DNA of 64,000 nt from Streptomyces sp. AC558_RSS880 (GTDB lineage Bacteria > Actinomycetota > Actinomycetes > Streptomycetales > Streptomycetaceae). Within the stretch, counting starts at the first letter, position 1. The number at the start of each line of letters is the position of its first letter. The translations under genes were made by a program, and so were the position numbers. Under the pieces are notes generated by a model, which had not been told where the DNA came from, did not search any database, and saw only the letters and a program-made list of their open reading frames with translations. This document shows, piece by piece, positions 18,251 through 27,199 of this stretch. The stretch is taken from the NCBI RefSeq assembly GCF_019049255.1, contig NZ_JAGMUJ010000031.1, positions 206,585 to 270,584 on the forward strand, written 5' to 3'.

Positions 18251-19747
18251 TCAGCGCACGTCGCCCATGAGGGCCTTGACCTTGTTGCGGTACATCCACA
18301 CCGCGATACCGGCGACCACCGCGAGGGTCGCCTCCATCGCGACGATGCCCGTCTTGTTCAGGTCGACGCCGGCGATGGAGAGCAGACCGGTCGTGGCGTC
18401 ACCGGCGGTGACGGCCAGGAACCAGACGCCCATCATCTGCGAGGCGTACTTCGCGGGCGCCATCTTCGTGGTGACCGACAGGCCGACCGGGGAGAGCAGC
18501 AGCTCACCGACGGTCTGCGTGAAGTAGATCGCCACCAGCCACAGCGCCGCGGCCTTGTGGCCGCCCTCGGCGATGGACAGCGGGGCCAGGAAGAGGAAGA
18601 AGGACACGCCGACCAGCACCAGACCGGACGCGAACTTCACGATCGTGCTCGGCTCCTTGCCGCGCCGGTTCAGCGCCAGCCAGAACCAGGCGAAGACCGG
18701 GGCCAGCGCCATGATCAGGACCGGGTTGACCGACTGGTACCAGGAGACCGGGAAGTCCCAGCCGAGGACGCTGTTCTCGGCCGACGAGTCGGCGAAGATC
18801 GACAGGGTCGAGCCGCCCTGGTCGTAGATCATCCAGAAGATCGCGGCGGCGACGAAGAACCAGATGTACGCGGACATCTTCGACTGCTCGGCGCGGTCCA
18901 GGTCCTTGTCGCGCTTGATGCGGACGATCACCATCACCGGGACGATCACACCGAGCAGCGTCAGCGGGACCAGGACCCAGTTCAGGGTGTAGTTGCCGGT
19001 GAAGCCGATGACGGCGTACGCGACGACGGCGATGCCCGCCCAGAACGCGGCCTTGCGCAGCGTCGAGGACTTCTCCTCGGCCGACAGCGGCTTCGGGACG
19101 ACGCTGGAACGCGCGTCCAGGTGGCGGCTGCCCAGCAGGAACTGCGCGACGCCCAGACCCATGCCCAGCGCGGCGAGCGCGAAGCCCAGGTGCCAGTTGA
19201 CGCTCTCACCGATGGTGCCGATGATCAGCGGCGCGGCGAAGGCACCCAGATTGATACCCATGTAGAAGACGGTGAAGCCACCGTCCCGGCGCGGGTCGTC
19301 CGGGCCCTGGTAGAGCTGGCCGACCATCGTGGAGATGTTGGCCTTCAGCAGGCCGGAGCCGATGGCGACCAGGCCGAGCCCCGCGTAGAAGGTGCCGGAG
19401 GACGGCAGGGCCAGCGTCAGGTGGCCCAGCATGATGATGCCGCCGGCGACGGCGACGGTCTTGCGGGGACCCCAGACGCGGTCGCCGAACCAGCCGCCCG
19501 GCATGGTGAGCAGGTACACCAGCGAGAGGTACACCGAGTAGATCGCGGTCGCGGTGCCCGCGCTCAGACCCAGGCCGCCCGGCGCGACGAGGTACAGCGG
19601 GAGCAGAGCCCTCATGCCGTAGTAGGAGAAACGCTCCCACATCTCGGTCATGAAGAGAGTGGCCAGTCCGCGGGGGTGGCCGAAGAAGGTCTTCTCGGAG
19701 CCGGGGGTTCCCGGGGTGACCGAGTCCTTCGTCAGGCTGGACGCCAT
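18251..19747 (-). CDS. Proton-dependent oligopeptide transporter (POT/PTR family)
   Basis: A 498-residue major-facilitator protein of the POT family that imports di- and tripeptides with protons. The proton-coupling motif ExxERFxYY is intact as EMWERFSYYGMRALLPLYL near residue 35, and the PTR2 signature appears as FTVFYMGINLGAF. About 14 hydrophobic segments can be seen. The ATG of MASSLTKDS follows AAGGA with good spacing. In-frame sequence upstream is basic and low-complexity and was excluded. The gene ends at a strong hairpin and faces away from a two-component system 512 nt upstream. Confidence 0.93.
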   Translation of the reverse strand: MASSLTKDSVTPGTPGSEKTFFGHPRGLATLFMTEMWERFSYYGMRALLPLYLVAPGGLGLSAGTATAIYSVYLSLVYLLTMPGGWFGDRVWGPRKTVAVAGGIIMLGHLTLALPSSGTFYAGLGLVAIGSGLLKANISTMVGQLYQGPDDPRRDGGFTVFYMGINLGAFAAPLIIGTIGESVNWHLGFALAALGMGLGVAQFLLGSRHLDARSSVVPKPLSAEEKSSTLRKAAFWAGIAVVAYAVIGFTGNYTLNWVLVPLTLLGVIVPVMVIVRIKRDKDLDRAEQSKMSAYIWFFVAAAIFWMIYDQGGSTLSIFADSSAENSVLGWDFPVSWYQSVNPVLIMALAPVFAWFWLALNRRGKEPSTIVKFASGLVLVGVSFFLFLAPLSIAEGGHKAAALWLVAIYFTQTVGELLLSPVGLSVTTKMAPAKYASQMMGVWFLAVTAGDATTGLLSIAGVDLNKTGIVAMEATLAVVAGIAVWMYRNKVKALMGDVR

Positions 19748-20259
19748 GGTCGTTCCTTGCTGGTCGGGACGCGTCGCGCGAGCGTGTACGCGCCCGGTGG
19801 GGGGCGGCCGGCACCGGCGGGGCCTACCGTCCACCCCACGCCCGAGGGGGGCCGCCCCGGATCTCGGAACGGCGGACGGCGACCACCGGGATCCACGCCC
19901 CGCCGTGCGTCTGCGCGCGACGGGGCCCGGCCACAGGTCATTCCTTCCGGAGCCGGCGCACAGGCCGGCCCGCACACAAAAGAGACCCTCGGCGTCGACT
20001 GCGCCAAAGGTCCCCGTGGTGCAACAGGCGTTGATTCACCATACGGCAGGACAGTGCCGGATATGGAAGGACTTGAGACGCGGATCACAGGTTTTACTGG
20101 AACCGCGATCACCCATTCGAAGGTCTCTCCCAGGTTCGCACCCCACACCCGCAGGCGCGAATCGGGACCGCCGTAGGTGAGAAACGGGTATGCCGGAGGT
20201 AAGAGGCAACGCTCGCGATCACACCCCGGGCCCCGTCGCGGCGGGACTACCATCACTGC
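19748..20259. other. Divergent intergenic region without a supported gene
   Basis: This 512-nt gap holds the 5' regions of the transporter (minus) and the response regulator (plus). The part from 19975 to 20170 is less GC-rich, as expected of promoters, but I could not settle on -35 and -10 boxes. No ORF on either strand has a ribosome site and a credible product. Confidence 0.6.
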
Positions 20260-20937
20260 ATGACCCGTGTACTGCTCGCCGAGGACGACGCGTCCATCTC
20301 GGAGCCGCTGGCCCGTGCCCTGCGCCGGGAGGGCTACGAAGTCGAGGTGCGCGAGGACGGACCCACCGCGCTCGAAGCCGGCATGCAGGGCGGCGTCGAC
20401 CTGGTGGTGCTGGACCTCGGACTGCCCGGCATGGACGGCCTTGAGGTCGCCCGCCGGCTCCGCGCCGAGGGGCACACGGTTCCCCTGCTGATCCTGACCG
20501 CGCGCGCCGACGAGGTGGACACGGTCGTCGGCCTGGACGCGGGCGCCGACGACTACGTCACCAAGCCGTTCCGGCTCGCCGAGCTGCTGGCCCGGGTCCG
20601 GGCCCTGCTGCGGCGCGGTTCCGCCGAGCCCCAGCAGCCGCCCGCCACCCACGGGGTGCGCATCGACGTCGAGTCGCACCGGGCCTGGATGGGCGACGAG
20701 GAGCTCCAGCTCACCGCGAAGGAGTTCGACCTGCTGCGGGTCCTGGTGCGGGACGCGGGCCGGGTCGTCACCCGCGACCAGCTGATGCGCGAGGTCTGGG
20801 ACACCACCTGGTGGTCCTCCACCAAGACCCTCGACATGCACATCTCCTGGCTGCGCAAGAAGCTGGGCGACGACGCCGCCAACCCCCGCTACATCGCGAC
20901 CGTGCGCGGCGTGGGCTTCCGCTTCGAGAAGAGCTAG
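20260..20937 (+). CDS. OmpR/PhoB-family response regulator
   Basis: A 225-residue two-component response regulator. The receiver domain (residues 1-115) has the acidic pair at Glu8-Asp10, phospho-acceptor Asp52 in VVLDLGLPGMDG, the threonine in LILTARADEVD, and the lysine in YVTKPF. The C-terminal winged helix (about 125-225) includes LTAKEFDLLRVLVRDAG and WLRKKLGDDAANPRYIATVRGVGF. It is followed after 39 nt by its sensor kinase, so the pair is almost certainly an operon. The signal and regulon cannot be told from sequence. Confidence 0.95.
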   Translation: MTRVLLAEDDASISEPLARALRREGYEVEVREDGPTALEAGMQGGVDLVVLDLGLPGMDGLEVARRLRAEGHTVPLLILTARADEVDTVVGLDAGADDYVTKPFRLAELLARVRALLRRGSAEPQQPPATHGVRIDVESHRAWMGDEELQLTAKEFDLLRVLVRDAGRVVTRDQLMREVWDTTWWSSTKTLDMHISWLRKKLGDDAANPRYIATVRGVGFRFEKS

Positions 20938-20976
20938 CCGAAACCCCGTGGGGTCTTCCGTCTTGGGTAAGAGGAC

Positions 20977-22251
20977 ATGCGCCGCCGCCTGATCCAGTCC
21001 ACGCTCGCCGTGGTGCTCGTCGTGATCGCCGTCTTCGGTGTCTCCCTGGTGATCGTCGAGACCCGCACCATCAGCGAGAGCGCCAGGGAGCGGGTGGAGT
21101 CCGAGGCGGTACGGCTGGCCAGCATCGTCGACAGCCGGCTGCTCGTCGAGGACCAGGTCACCGCCGAGATCCTCAGCGACCAGGTCACCGAGGACCGGTA
21201 CGCCGTCATCCGGATCCCCGGCAAGCCGCCCATCGAGGTCGGCACCGAGCCGGACGGCGACGTCATCAGCGCCTCGGCGCCCGGCGAGGAGGGCGAGACG
21301 GTCACCGTCCAGGAGCCGCGCTCCTCGGTGACCCGGGAGGTCGCCCGTACGCTGCTGATCATCGGCCTGGTGGCGCTCCTCGCGGTGATCGCGGCGGTGC
21401 TGCTGGCGGTACGCCAGGCCAACCGGCTCGCCTCCCCGCTGACCGACCTCGCGGAGACCGCCGAACGCCTCGGCTCCGGCGACCCCCGCCCCCGCCACCG
21501 CCGCTACGGCGTTCCCGAGCTGGACCGGGTCGCGGACGTGCTGGACCGCTCCGCCGAGCGCATCGCCCGCATGCTGACCGCGGAGCGGCGCCTCGCCGCC
21601 GACGCCTCCCACCAGCTGCGCACCCCCCTCACCGCCCTGTCCATGCGGCTGGAGGAGATCACCCTCACCGACGACCCGGAGACGGTGAAGGAGGAGGCCA
21701 CGATCGCGCTGACGCAGGTGGAGCGGCTGACGGACGTGGTGGAGCGGCTGCTGACCAACTCCCGCGACCCGCGCACCGGCTCCGCGGTCACCTTCGACCT
21801 CGACGAGGTGATCCAGCAGCAGCTCGCCGAGTGGCGCCCCGCCTACCGCAGCGCGGGCCGCGCGATCGTCACCTCGGGCAAGCGGCAGCTGCGGGCGGTG
21901 GGCACGCCGGGCGCGGTCGCCCAGGTGCTGGCGGCGCTGATCGAGAACTCGCTGATGCACGGGGGCGGCACGGTCGCCCTGCGCACCAGGGTCACCGGCA
22001 ACCAGGTCGTCGTCGAGGTCACGGACGAGGGCCCGGGCGTCCCCGCCGACCTGGGTGCGCGGATCTTCGAGCGGGCGATCAGCGGCCGCAACTCCACCGG
22101 CATCGGCCTCGCCGTCGCCCGCGACCTGGCGGAGGCGGACGGCGGCCGGCTGGAGATGCTCCAGGCCACCCCGGCCGTCTTCGGTCTGTTCCTCTCCCGG
22201 ACGCCACCGCAGAAGTCCCCGGACGACGAGTCCCGCCGGACGGTGCGCTGA
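20977..22251 (+). CDS. Two-component sensor histidine kinase
   Basis: A 424-residue membrane kinase, partner of the preceding response regulator. It has a membrane helix at residues 6-27, an extracytoplasmic sensor of about 95 residues rich in Asp/Glu, and a second helix at about 123-145. A HAMP linker follows, then the HisKA box with His212 in DASHQLRTPL. The HATPase domain has N box LAALIENSLMHGG, G1 VTDEGPGVP and G2 GRNSTGIGLAVAR. The stop is followed directly by a short tandem repeat shared with the 3' end of the convergent GtrA gene. Confidence 0.94.
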   Translation: MRRRLIQSTLAVVLVVIAVFGVSLVIVETRTISESARERVESEAVRLASIVDSRLLVEDQVTAEILSDQVTEDRYAVIRIPGKPPIEVGTEPDGDVISASAPGEEGETVTVQEPRSSVTREVARTLLIIGLVALLAVIAAVLLAVRQANRLASPLTDLAETAERLGSGDPRPRHRRYGVPELDRVADVLDRSAERIARMLTAERRLAADASHQLRTPLTALSMRLEEITLTDDPETVKEEATIALTQVERLTDVVERLLTNSRDPRTGSAVTFDLDEVIQQQLAEWRPAYRSAGRAIVTSGKRQLRAVGTPGAVAQVLAALIENSLMHGGGTVALRTRVTGNQVVVEVTDEGPGVPADLGARIFERAISGRNSTGIGLAVARDLAEADGGRLEMLQATPAVFGLFLSRTPPQKSPDDESRRTVR

Positions 22252-22253
22252 CG

Positions 22254-22320
22254 GCTACGGCTACGGCACGCGCTGGCTACGGCTACGGCACAGCGCTGAC
22301 TACGGCTACGGCACGCGCTG
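22254..22320 (+). repeat. 22-23-bp tandem repeat between convergent genes
   Basis: Three near-identical units of GCTACGGCTACGGCACGCGCTG lie at 22254-22275, 22276-22298 (one extra A) and 22300-22320. Each contains the smaller repeat CTACGG twice. The array starts 2 nt after the kinase stop, and the last unit overlaps the final five codons of the GtrA gene on the other strand. Confidence 0.9.
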
Positions 22321-22845
22321 CGTCGTGCGGGAGCCGTCGGAGGGCGCGCCCCGCGTCACCGGCTCCCGGACCGGCAGCGCGCGGAACACCCAGGTGCGGT
22401 ACGACCAGAAGCGGAACAGGGTCGCCACGGCGATGCCGAAGAACTTGAAGATGTTGCTCTGCAGCGGGCTGTCCCAGCCGAAGCCGTACGTGGCCGTGTA
22501 CAGCACACCGTTCTCGATCACCAGGCCGACCGCGCTGAACAGCAGGAACAGCGTCATCTCCCGGGTGCGCCGGGACTTGTCGCGGTCCCGGTAGGTGAAG
22601 TAGCGGAAGCCGACGTAGTTGAAGATGATCGCCACGACGGTGGCGATGACGCTCGCCCGCACCACCTGGAGGTCCGTCACCTGCCGCACCAGGTTGAACA
22701 CGAGGAGATTGACCAGCAGACCGACTCCGCCGACCGCGCCGAACTTCACGGCCTCACGGACGAGCCGGTCTATCCGCTCCCGCAGGGTGCCGCGCGGGGC
22801 CGGAGCCGGGGCCGTGGCCGGAGGCCCGGAGGAACCGCGTCCCAT
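22306..22845 (-). CDS. GtrA-family membrane protein
   Basis: A 179-residue GtrA-like protein with four membrane segments (about residues 36-54, 63-82, 98-117 and 126-147) after a basic N-terminus. The motif FNYVGFRYFTYRDRDK between helices 2 and 3 is typical. GtrA proteins are thought to help flip polyprenyl-phosphate sugars or otherwise serve cell-surface polysaccharide synthesis. In a region rich in glycosyltransferase and LCP genes this fits. The start MGRGSSG is followed by a Pro/Ala-rich cytosolic stretch. The last codons lie in a tandem repeat, so the C-terminus may vary between strains. Confidence 0.88.
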   Translation of the reverse strand: MGRGSSGPPATAPAPAPRGTLRERIDRLVREAVKFGAVGGVGLLVNLLVFNLVRQVTDLQVVRASVIATVVAIIFNYVGFRYFTYRDRDKSRRTREMTLFLLFSAVGLVIENGVLYTATYGFGWDSPLQSNIFKFFGIAVATLFRFWSYRTWVFRALPVREPVTRGAPSDGSRTTQRVP

Positions 22846-22997
22846 GGTCGTGCTGGCCCCCGTCCGTCGTTCGGCGTCAACCAGACCATGCTAACCACCC
22901 GTCCTCACGATCTTCCTGCGGACGGAGACCGCGGCCGCGGATCGTCCGGAAGAGGCCCGTAAACCGGCCACGGTGGCTCGGCCGATACCCTGGGGGC

Positions 22998-24137
22998 GTG
23001 ACGTTCCCGGTAGTCGGCATGGTCGGCGGTGGCCAGCTCGCTCGTATGACACACGAGGCGGGCATCCCGCTCGGCATCAGGTTCAAGCTCCTCAGTGACA
23101 CTCCGCAGGATTCCGCGGCGCAGGTCGTCGGCGATGTCGTCGTCGGCGACTACCGCGACCTGGAGACGCTGCGCGCGTTCGCGCGCGGCTGCGACGTGAT
23201 CACCTTCGACCACGAGCACGTGCCCACCGAGCACCTCAGGGCCCTGGAGGCGGACGGCATCCCCGTCCGACCGGGCCCCGACGCGCTGGTGCACGCCCAG
23301 GACAAGGGCGTGATGCGCGCGAAGCTCGACGCGATCGGGGTGCCGTGTCCGCGGCACCGCATCGTCGCCGGTCCCGAGGACGTGGCGGCGTTCGCGGCGG
23401 AGGGCGACGGTTTCCCCGTCGTGCTCAAGACGGTCCGCGGCGGCTACGACGGCAAGGGCGTGTGGGTCGTCGGCTCCGTGGCGGAGGCCGCCGAGCCGTT
23501 CAAGGCCGGTGTCCCCGTCCTCGCCGAGGAGAAGGTCGACTTCGTGCGCGAGCTGGCCGCCAACGTGGTCCGCTCCCCGCACGGGCAGGCCGTCGCCTAC
23601 CCCGTCGTCGAGTCGCGGCAGGTCGACGGCGTCTGCGACACGGTGATCGCGCCCGCCCCCGACCTCGACGAGACCCTCGCCCTCAAGGCCGAGGAGATGG
23701 CGCTGAACATCGCCAAGGAGCTCGGCGTCGTCGGCCACCTCGCGGTGGAGCTGTTCCAGACCCGCGACGGCCGCATCCTCGTCAACGAGCTCGCGATGCG
23801 CCCGCACAACTCGGGCCACTGGTCCATGGACGGCGCGATCACCTCGCAGTTCGCCAACCACGTCCGCGCCGTGCTCGACCTCCCGCTCGGCGACCCCCGC
23901 CCGCGCGCGAAGTGGACGGTCATGGTCAACGTCCTCGGCGGCGACTACCCGGACATGTACTCCGCGTACCTGCACTGCATGGCCCGCGACCCCCAGCTGA
24001 AGATCCACATGTACGGCAAGGACGTGAAGCCCGGCCGCAAGGTGGGCCACGTCAACACCTACGGCGACGACCTGGACGACGTGCTGGAGCGCGCCCGTCA
24101 CGCAGCCGGCTACCTGAGAGGCACGATCACCGAATGA
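22998..24137 (+). CDS. purK: N5-carboxyaminoimidazole ribonucleotide synthase
   Basis: ATP-grasp enzyme of de novo purine synthesis that carboxylates AIR at N5 with bicarbonate. Length 379 aa. The N-terminal loop is VGGGQLARM, the ATP-grasp portion includes FPVVLKTVRGGYDGKGVWVV, and the C-terminal active-site segment LAMRPHNSGHWSMDGA is diagnostic for PurK. The GTG start is followed at once by conserved sequence (TFPVVGMVGGGQLA). The stop overlaps the purE start (ATGA). Confidence 0.97.
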   Translation: MTFPVVGMVGGGQLARMTHEAGIPLGIRFKLLSDTPQDSAAQVVGDVVVGDYRDLETLRAFARGCDVITFDHEHVPTEHLRALEADGIPVRPGPDALVHAQDKGVMRAKLDAIGVPCPRHRIVAGPEDVAAFAAEGDGFPVVLKTVRGGYDGKGVWVVGSVAEAAEPFKAGVPVLAEEKVDFVRELAANVVRSPHGQAVAYPVVESRQVDGVCDTVIAPAPDLDETLALKAEEMALNIAKELGVVGHLAVELFQTRDGRILVNELAMRPHNSGHWSMDGAITSQFANHVRAVLDLPLGDPRPRAKWTVMVNVLGGDYPDMYSAYLHCMARDPQLKIHMYGKDVKPGRKVGHVNTYGDDLDDVLERARHAAGYLRGTITE

Positions 24138-24658
24138 GCCCAGTTGTCGGCATCGTCATGGGGTCGGACTCCGACTGGCCCGTCATGGAGGCGGCGGCCA
24201 AGGCCCTCGACGAGTTCGAGATCGCCTACGAGGTCGACGTGGTCTCCGCGCACCGCATGCCCCGCGAGATGATCGCGTACGGCGAGCAGGCCGCGGACCG
24301 GGGGCTGAAGGTGATCATCGCGGGTGCGGGCGGCGCCGCCCACCTGCCCGGCATGCTCGCCTCCGTGACCCCGCTGCCCGTCATCGGCGTGCCCGTGCCG
24401 CTGAAGTACCTCGACGGCATGGACTCCCTGCTGTCCATCGTGCAGATGCCGGCCGGCGTCCCGGTCGCCACCGTCTCCGTGGCCGGCGCGCGCAACGCGG
24501 GCCTGCTCGCGGCCCGGATCCTCGCCGCCCACGACGAGGAACTCCTCGGCCGGATGCGGGAGTTCCAGCAGGAGCTGAACGACCAGGCCACCGAGAAGGG
24601 CAAGCGGCTGCGCGCCAAGGCCGAGGGCTCCGGCGCCGGCTTCGGCTTCGGGAAGTGA
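24134..24658 (+). CDS. purE: N5-carboxyaminoimidazole ribonucleotide mutase
   Basis: Converts N5-CAIR to CAIR, the step after PurK. The 174-aa protein has the class I PurE motifs GIVMGSDSDWPVM, SAHRMPREM with the catalytic histidine, and AGAGGAAHLPGMLAS. The C-terminal 25 residues are a basic and glycine-rich extension (KAEGSGAGFGFGK). The ATG overlaps the purK stop by four bases, so the two are translationally coupled. The next gene begins within 6 nt and may be co-transcribed. Confidence 0.97.
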   Translation: MSPVVGIVMGSDSDWPVMEAAAKALDEFEIAYEVDVVSAHRMPREMIAYGEQAADRGLKVIIAGAGGAAHLPGMLASVTPLPVIGVPVPLKYLDGMDSLLSIVQMPAGVPVATVSVAGARNAGLLAARILAAHDEELLGRMREFQQELNDQATEKGKRLRAKAEGSGAGFGFGK

Positions 24659-24663
24659 CGCGG

Positions 24664-25854
24664 ATGACCTCGCTGGACCAGGCCCGGGAGCTGCTGCGCG
24701 AGTTCCCCGTCGTCGACGGGCACAACGACCTGCCGTGGGCGCTGCGCGAACAGGTCCGCTACGACCTCGGCGCCCGCGACATCGCCGGTGACCAGTCCGC
24801 CCACCTGCACACCGACCTCCCCCGGCTGCGCGCGGGCGGGGTCGGCGCGCAGTTCTGGTCGGTGTACGTCCGCGCGGACCAGCCCGACCCGGTACCGGCC
24901 ACCCTGGAACAGATCGACTGCGTACGGCAGTTGCTGGCCCGTCATCCGCAGGAGCTGGCGCCCGCGCTGACCGCCGCCGACATGGAGGCCGCGCGCGGTC
25001 AGGGCCGTATCGCCTCCCTCATGGGGGCGGAGGGCGGCCACTCCATCGCCGACTCCCTCGGCACGCTCCGCGGGTTGTACGACCTGGGCGTGCGCTACCT
25101 GACCCTCACCCACAACTTCAACGTGGCGTGGGCGGACTCGGCGACCGACGAGCCCGGCGTGGGCGGACTGTCGGCCTTCGGCCGCGAGGTGGTGCGGGAG
25201 ATGAACCGGCTCGGCATGCTGGTCGACCTCTCCCACGTCGCCGCCACGACCATGCGGGACGCGCTGGACGCCACCTCGGCGCCGGTGATCTTCTCCCACT
25301 CCTCCGCCCGCGCGGTCTGCGACCACCCGCGCAACATCCCGGACGACGTGCTGGAGCGGCTGCCCGCCAACGGCGGTGTCGCGATGGTGACGTTCGTGCC
25401 GAAATTCGTGCTCCAGGCGGCCGTCGACTGGACGGCCGCGGCCGACGAGAACATGCGCGCCCACGGCTTCCACCACCTCGACACCACCGCCGAGGGGATG
25501 AGGGTGCACCGCGCCTTCGAGGAGGCCCACCCGCGCCCGGTCGCCACCGTGTCCACCGTGGCCGACCACCTCGACCACATGCGCGAGGTCGCCGGCGTCG
25601 ACCACCTCGGCATCGGCGGCGACTACGACGGCACGGCCTTCACCCCCGACGGCCTGAACGACGTCTCCGGCTACCCGAACCTGATCGCCGAGCTCCTCGA
25701 CCGCGGCTGGTCGAAGGCCGACCTGGCCAAGCTCACGTGGAAGAACGCGGTACGGGTCCTGGGCGCCGCGGAGGACGTGGCCCGGCACCTCCAGGAAACC
25801 CGGGCCCCGTCCAACGCCACCCTGGACTCCCTGGACGCCCGACCCGCCCACTGA
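24664..25854 (+). CDS. M19-family membrane-type dipeptidase (active form)
   Basis: A 396-residue zinc dipeptidase of the renal-dipeptidase family, which splits a range of L-X/D-X dipeptides. All metal ligands are visible: His20 and Asp22 in VVDGHNDLPW, the bridging glutamate in MGAEGGHS, the histidine in DLSHVAATT, a second in IFSHSSARA, and the aspartate in GGDYDG. No signal peptide is present, so it is probably cytosolic. The ATG at 24664 has GGGAAG 8 nt upstream; a GTG at 24655 overlapping the purE stop is also possible. An inactive-looking paralog follows 205 nt downstream. Confidence 0.9.
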   Translation: MTSLDQARELLREFPVVDGHNDLPWALREQVRYDLGARDIAGDQSAHLHTDLPRLRAGGVGAQFWSVYVRADQPDPVPATLEQIDCVRQLLARHPQELAPALTAADMEAARGQGRIASLMGAEGGHSIADSLGTLRGLYDLGVRYLTLTHNFNVAWADSATDEPGVGGLSAFGREVVREMNRLGMLVDLSHVAATTMRDALDATSAPVIFSHSSARAVCDHPRNIPDDVLERLPANGGVAMVTFVPKFVLQAAVDWTAAADENMRAHGFHHLDTTAEGMRVHRAFEEAHPRPVATVSTVADHLDHMREVAGVDHLGIGGDYDGTAFTPDGLNDVSGYPNLIAELLDRGWSKADLAKLTWKNAVRVLGAAEDVARHLQETRAPSNATLDSLDARPAH

Positions 25855-25880
25855 ATCCAGCCCCTCCGGCACAACCCGGG

Positions 25881-25942
25881 CCCCTCCGGCGTTTGAGGAG
25901 CGGGGTCCGGGACGGGACGGGAAGGGGCGGAGGGGGCGAATC
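25881..25942 (+). repeat. Dispersed repeat family B, single arm
   Basis: CCCCTCCGGCGTTTGAGGAG, then CGGGGTCCGGGACGGGACGG and a GAAGGGGCGGAGGGGGCGAA end, match the right arm of the large inverted repeat at 18079-18152. Only a weak partial counterpart (25861-25880) precedes it, so the element is degenerate here. Confidence 0.75.
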
Positions 25943-26059
25943 AAACAACCGTACGCCCCGGACGGGCCGTACCCCCGAACGCCGCGTCCACCAGGAAGCC
26001 CACGGCCGCTCCGTGCGACGGTGACCGTACCGCCGAGGTCACGACGTACGGAGCCCGTG

Positions 26060-27187
26060 ATGGCCGATCTCCAGGACGATCTGCACTCCGCCGCCGAGGT
26101 CGGCCGCATCGACGAGCCGTACCCTCAGGAGGCGGCCGTCGTCGCGCCGGAGACGTACGAGCCCGTCTCCGATCCGGACGCCGAGCCCCTGACCCGGGCC
26201 CGCGCCGTCCTCGCCGCCCATCCCGTCGCCGACGGTTACAGCGGACTGCCGGGGGTGCTGCGCCGGCTGCCCTGGTACGACCTCGACCTGGGGGAGAGCG
26301 CCGTCGACGCGGACGTGCCCCGGCTGCGCCAGGGACGGGTCGGCGCGGTGTTCTGGTCGCTGGACCTGCCCGGGGCCGACGACGGCGACCGGGCCGTCGG
26401 CGCCACCCTGGAGCAGCTGGACCTGGCGAAGGCGGTGGTCGCCGCCCACGACCGGGGCCTGCGCCCGGCCCGCACCGCCGGAGAGGTCGCCGACGCCCGC
26501 AACTGCGGCCAGGTCGCCGTCCTGTTCGGCCCCGCCGGTGCCGCCGCCCTCGGCGACTCCCTCGGTATCCTGCGCTCGCTGCACGCCCTCGGTCTGCGCG
26601 TGCTCACCCTGACCGGCGCCTCCTGGGCGGGCGCCGCGGGACTGACCCGGTTCGGTGAGGAGGTCGTCCGCGAGATGAACCGGGTCGGCATGATCGCCGA
26701 CCTCTCGTACGCCTCGGCTCCGACGATCCGCCGCGTCCTGACCCTCTCCAGGGCGCCCGTGCTGTTCAGCCGCTCCGCCGCCCGCGCCCTGCGCCCCCAC
26801 CCGGCCAACCTCCCCGACGAACTGCTCGCCGACGTGGGGAGGGCCAAGGGCCTGTGCATGGTGCCGCTGACCGCCGAGCAGTCCGGCCCGACCGTCCGTG
26901 ACGTCGCCGACCACCTCGGCCACGTCCGCACGGTCGCCGGGCCGGAGTGCGTCGGCCTGTCCGGCACCTACGACACCGGCGGCACCCGTCCGCAGGAGCT
27001 CGCCGACACCTCCTGCTACCCGAGGCTGATCGCCGAGCTGCTGCGGCGCGGCTGGGACGAGTCCGAGGTGGCCCTGCTGACCTGGGGCAACGTCCAGCGG
27101 GTGCTGCGCGAAGCGCACTTCACCGCGCGCGTGGCCCAGCAGCGCCGCCCCCCGTCGACGGCGACCCTCGCCGACCTGGACGGCTGA
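26060..27187 (+). CDS. M19 dipeptidase-like pseudoenzyme
   Basis: A 375-residue paralog of the preceding dipeptidase. The barrel framework is clearly shared: TRFGEEVVREMNRVGMIADLS, DSLGILRSLHALGLRVLTLT, YPRLIAELLRRGW and LLTWGNVQRVL all align with the neighbour. Every metal ligand is replaced: HND becomes YSG (residues 60-62), the bridging Glu segment AEGG becomes PAGA, SHV becomes SYA, FSHS becomes FSRS, and GGDYDG becomes SGTYDT. It also has a 45-residue acidic N-terminal extension. Catalysis as a dipeptidase is very unlikely; binding or regulation is possible. The ORF is intact and codon use is normal, so it does not look like a decaying pseudogene. The ATG follows GGAGCCCGTG. Confidence 0.85.
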   Translation: MADLQDDLHSAAEVGRIDEPYPQEAAVVAPETYEPVSDPDAEPLTRARAVLAAHPVADGYSGLPGVLRRLPWYDLDLGESAVDADVPRLRQGRVGAVFWSLDLPGADDGDRAVGATLEQLDLAKAVVAAHDRGLRPARTAGEVADARNCGQVAVLFGPAGAAALGDSLGILRSLHALGLRVLTLTGASWAGAAGLTRFGEEVVREMNRVGMIADLSYASAPTIRRVLTLSRAPVLFSRSAARALRPHPANLPDELLADVGRAKGLCMVPLTAEQSGPTVRDVADHLGHVRTVAGPECVGLSGTYDTGGTRPQELADTSCYPRLIAELLRRGWDESEVALLTWGNVQRVLREAHFTARVAQQRRPPSTATLADLDG

Positions 27188-27199
27188 GCGGCGGGGCGG

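Noticed and set aside
19748..20259. Possible small gene or RNA in the long gap before the response regulator
   Set aside because: No ORF with a ribosome site, no strong stem-loop or known riboswitch core was found by eye.
26060..27187. Dipeptidase paralog as a degenerate pseudogene
   Set aside because: The frame is intact, codon use matches neighbours and framework residues are conserved; only the metal site is changed, so a retained pseudoenzyme is more likely.
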